From Gammaproteobacteria bacterium (GTDB lineage: Bacteria > Pseudomonadota > Gammaproteobacteria > SZUA-229), in assembly GCA_011051475.1 (NCBI GenBank), contig DRLE01000023.1:1-6161 (forward strand): DNA of 6,161 nt. Reading direction: 5' to 3'. Positions 6,058-6,161 of the stretch are shown here, piece by piece. A program made the position numbers and the translations under genes. A model generated the notes under the pieces. That model was not told where the DNA came from, did not search any database, and was given only the letters and a program-made list of their open reading frames with translations. The stretch's first letter is position 1, and each line of letters starts with the position of its first letter.

Positions 6058-6161
6058 ATGAGCTTATTGCTGGATGCCCTGAAAAAAGCCGCGGATGACA
6101 AGCAAAAAGCCGCGCGCAGCGATAATACGCAGGCAGTGCCGGACAGTGCATCTGACAGCGC
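6058..6161 (+). CDS. N-terminus of MshN/GspB-like pilus or secretion accessory protein (3' end outside window)
   Basis: An open frame starts with ATG at 6058 and runs off the right edge after 34 complete codons. AGG at 6047-6049 lies 8 nt upstream, and the gap to the secretin stop is 22 nt, so it is the fourth gene of the operon. The N-terminus MSLLLDALKKAADDKQKAA has the short amphipathic MS-LLLDALKKA start that I recall from GspB/ExeB-like and TPR-containing MshN-like proteins encoded next to ExeA-type ATPases and secretins. Such proteins usually have a transmembrane helix further on, followed by TPR repeats or a periplasmic domain; none of that is visible here. The remainder seen is polar and probably disordered. 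The presence of a gene is well supported; its identity is tentative. Confidence 0.7.
   Translation, partial: MSLLLDALKKAADDKQKAARSDNTQAVPDSASDS

Noticed and set aside
5445..6101. 218-codon minus-strand open frame opposite the secretin
   Set aside because: It lies antisense to a clearly conserved secretin domain; its translation has no recognisable motif and reflects codon bias of the real gene.
1..6161. CRISPR array, tRNA, rRNA, riboswitch or insertion sequence
   Set aside because: No regularly spaced repeat-spacer pattern, recognisable cloverleaf, rRNA segment, known riboswitch layout or transposase reading frame was seen.

Overview
The window looks like chromosomal DNA of a gammaproteobacterium, moderately GC-rich. 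The evidence is the association of gpsA with trmL (both lie in the secB-gpsA-cysE-trmL neighbourhood of E. coli), the divergent protein sequences, and an MSHA-type pilus/secretin gene set. Species cannot be named from this sequence.

Left part (1-1285) is housekeeping. The 3' two-thirds of gpsA (glycerol-3-phosphate dehydrogenase) runs rightward off the left edge and ends at 651. It converges on trmL (tRNA wobble 2'-O-methyltransferase), which is on the minus strand at 818-1285. The gap between them is almost filled by a large imperfect palindrome (677-792) with 21-bp perfect outer arms. It looks like a dispersed extragenic repeat and may double as a terminator for both genes.

The middle (1286-1476) is the divergent intergenic region between trmL and the pilus-type operon. 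It holds a second repeat-like stretch (1314-1390, with internal 12-bp-spaced CGCAAAGGG repeats) and a 16-bp perfect palindrome (1399-1414). Overlapping that palindrome are a candidate sigma-54 -24/-12 promoter (1404-1419) and a candidate extended -10.

The right part (1477-6161) is a tightly packed rightward operon. It encodes an NtrC-type sigma-54-activating response regulator (475 aa), an ExeA/MshM-like AAA+ ATPase with one membrane segment and a C-terminal SPOR-like periplasmic domain (451 aa), an MshL-like lipoprotein secretin (574 aa), and the first 34 codons of a protein starting MSLLLDALKKAA, likely an MshN/GspB-like component. Gaps are 14, 36 and 22 nt. Together these suggest an MSHA-type IV pilus or related type II-like export machine. 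In this reading the secretin forms the outer-membrane pore, and the ATPase couples cytoplasmic ATP hydrolysis to peptidoglycan, possibly helping secretin insertion. The first gene of the operon may control its own expression through sigma-54. No sensor kinase, pilin or motor ATPase is in the window; they may lie to the right.
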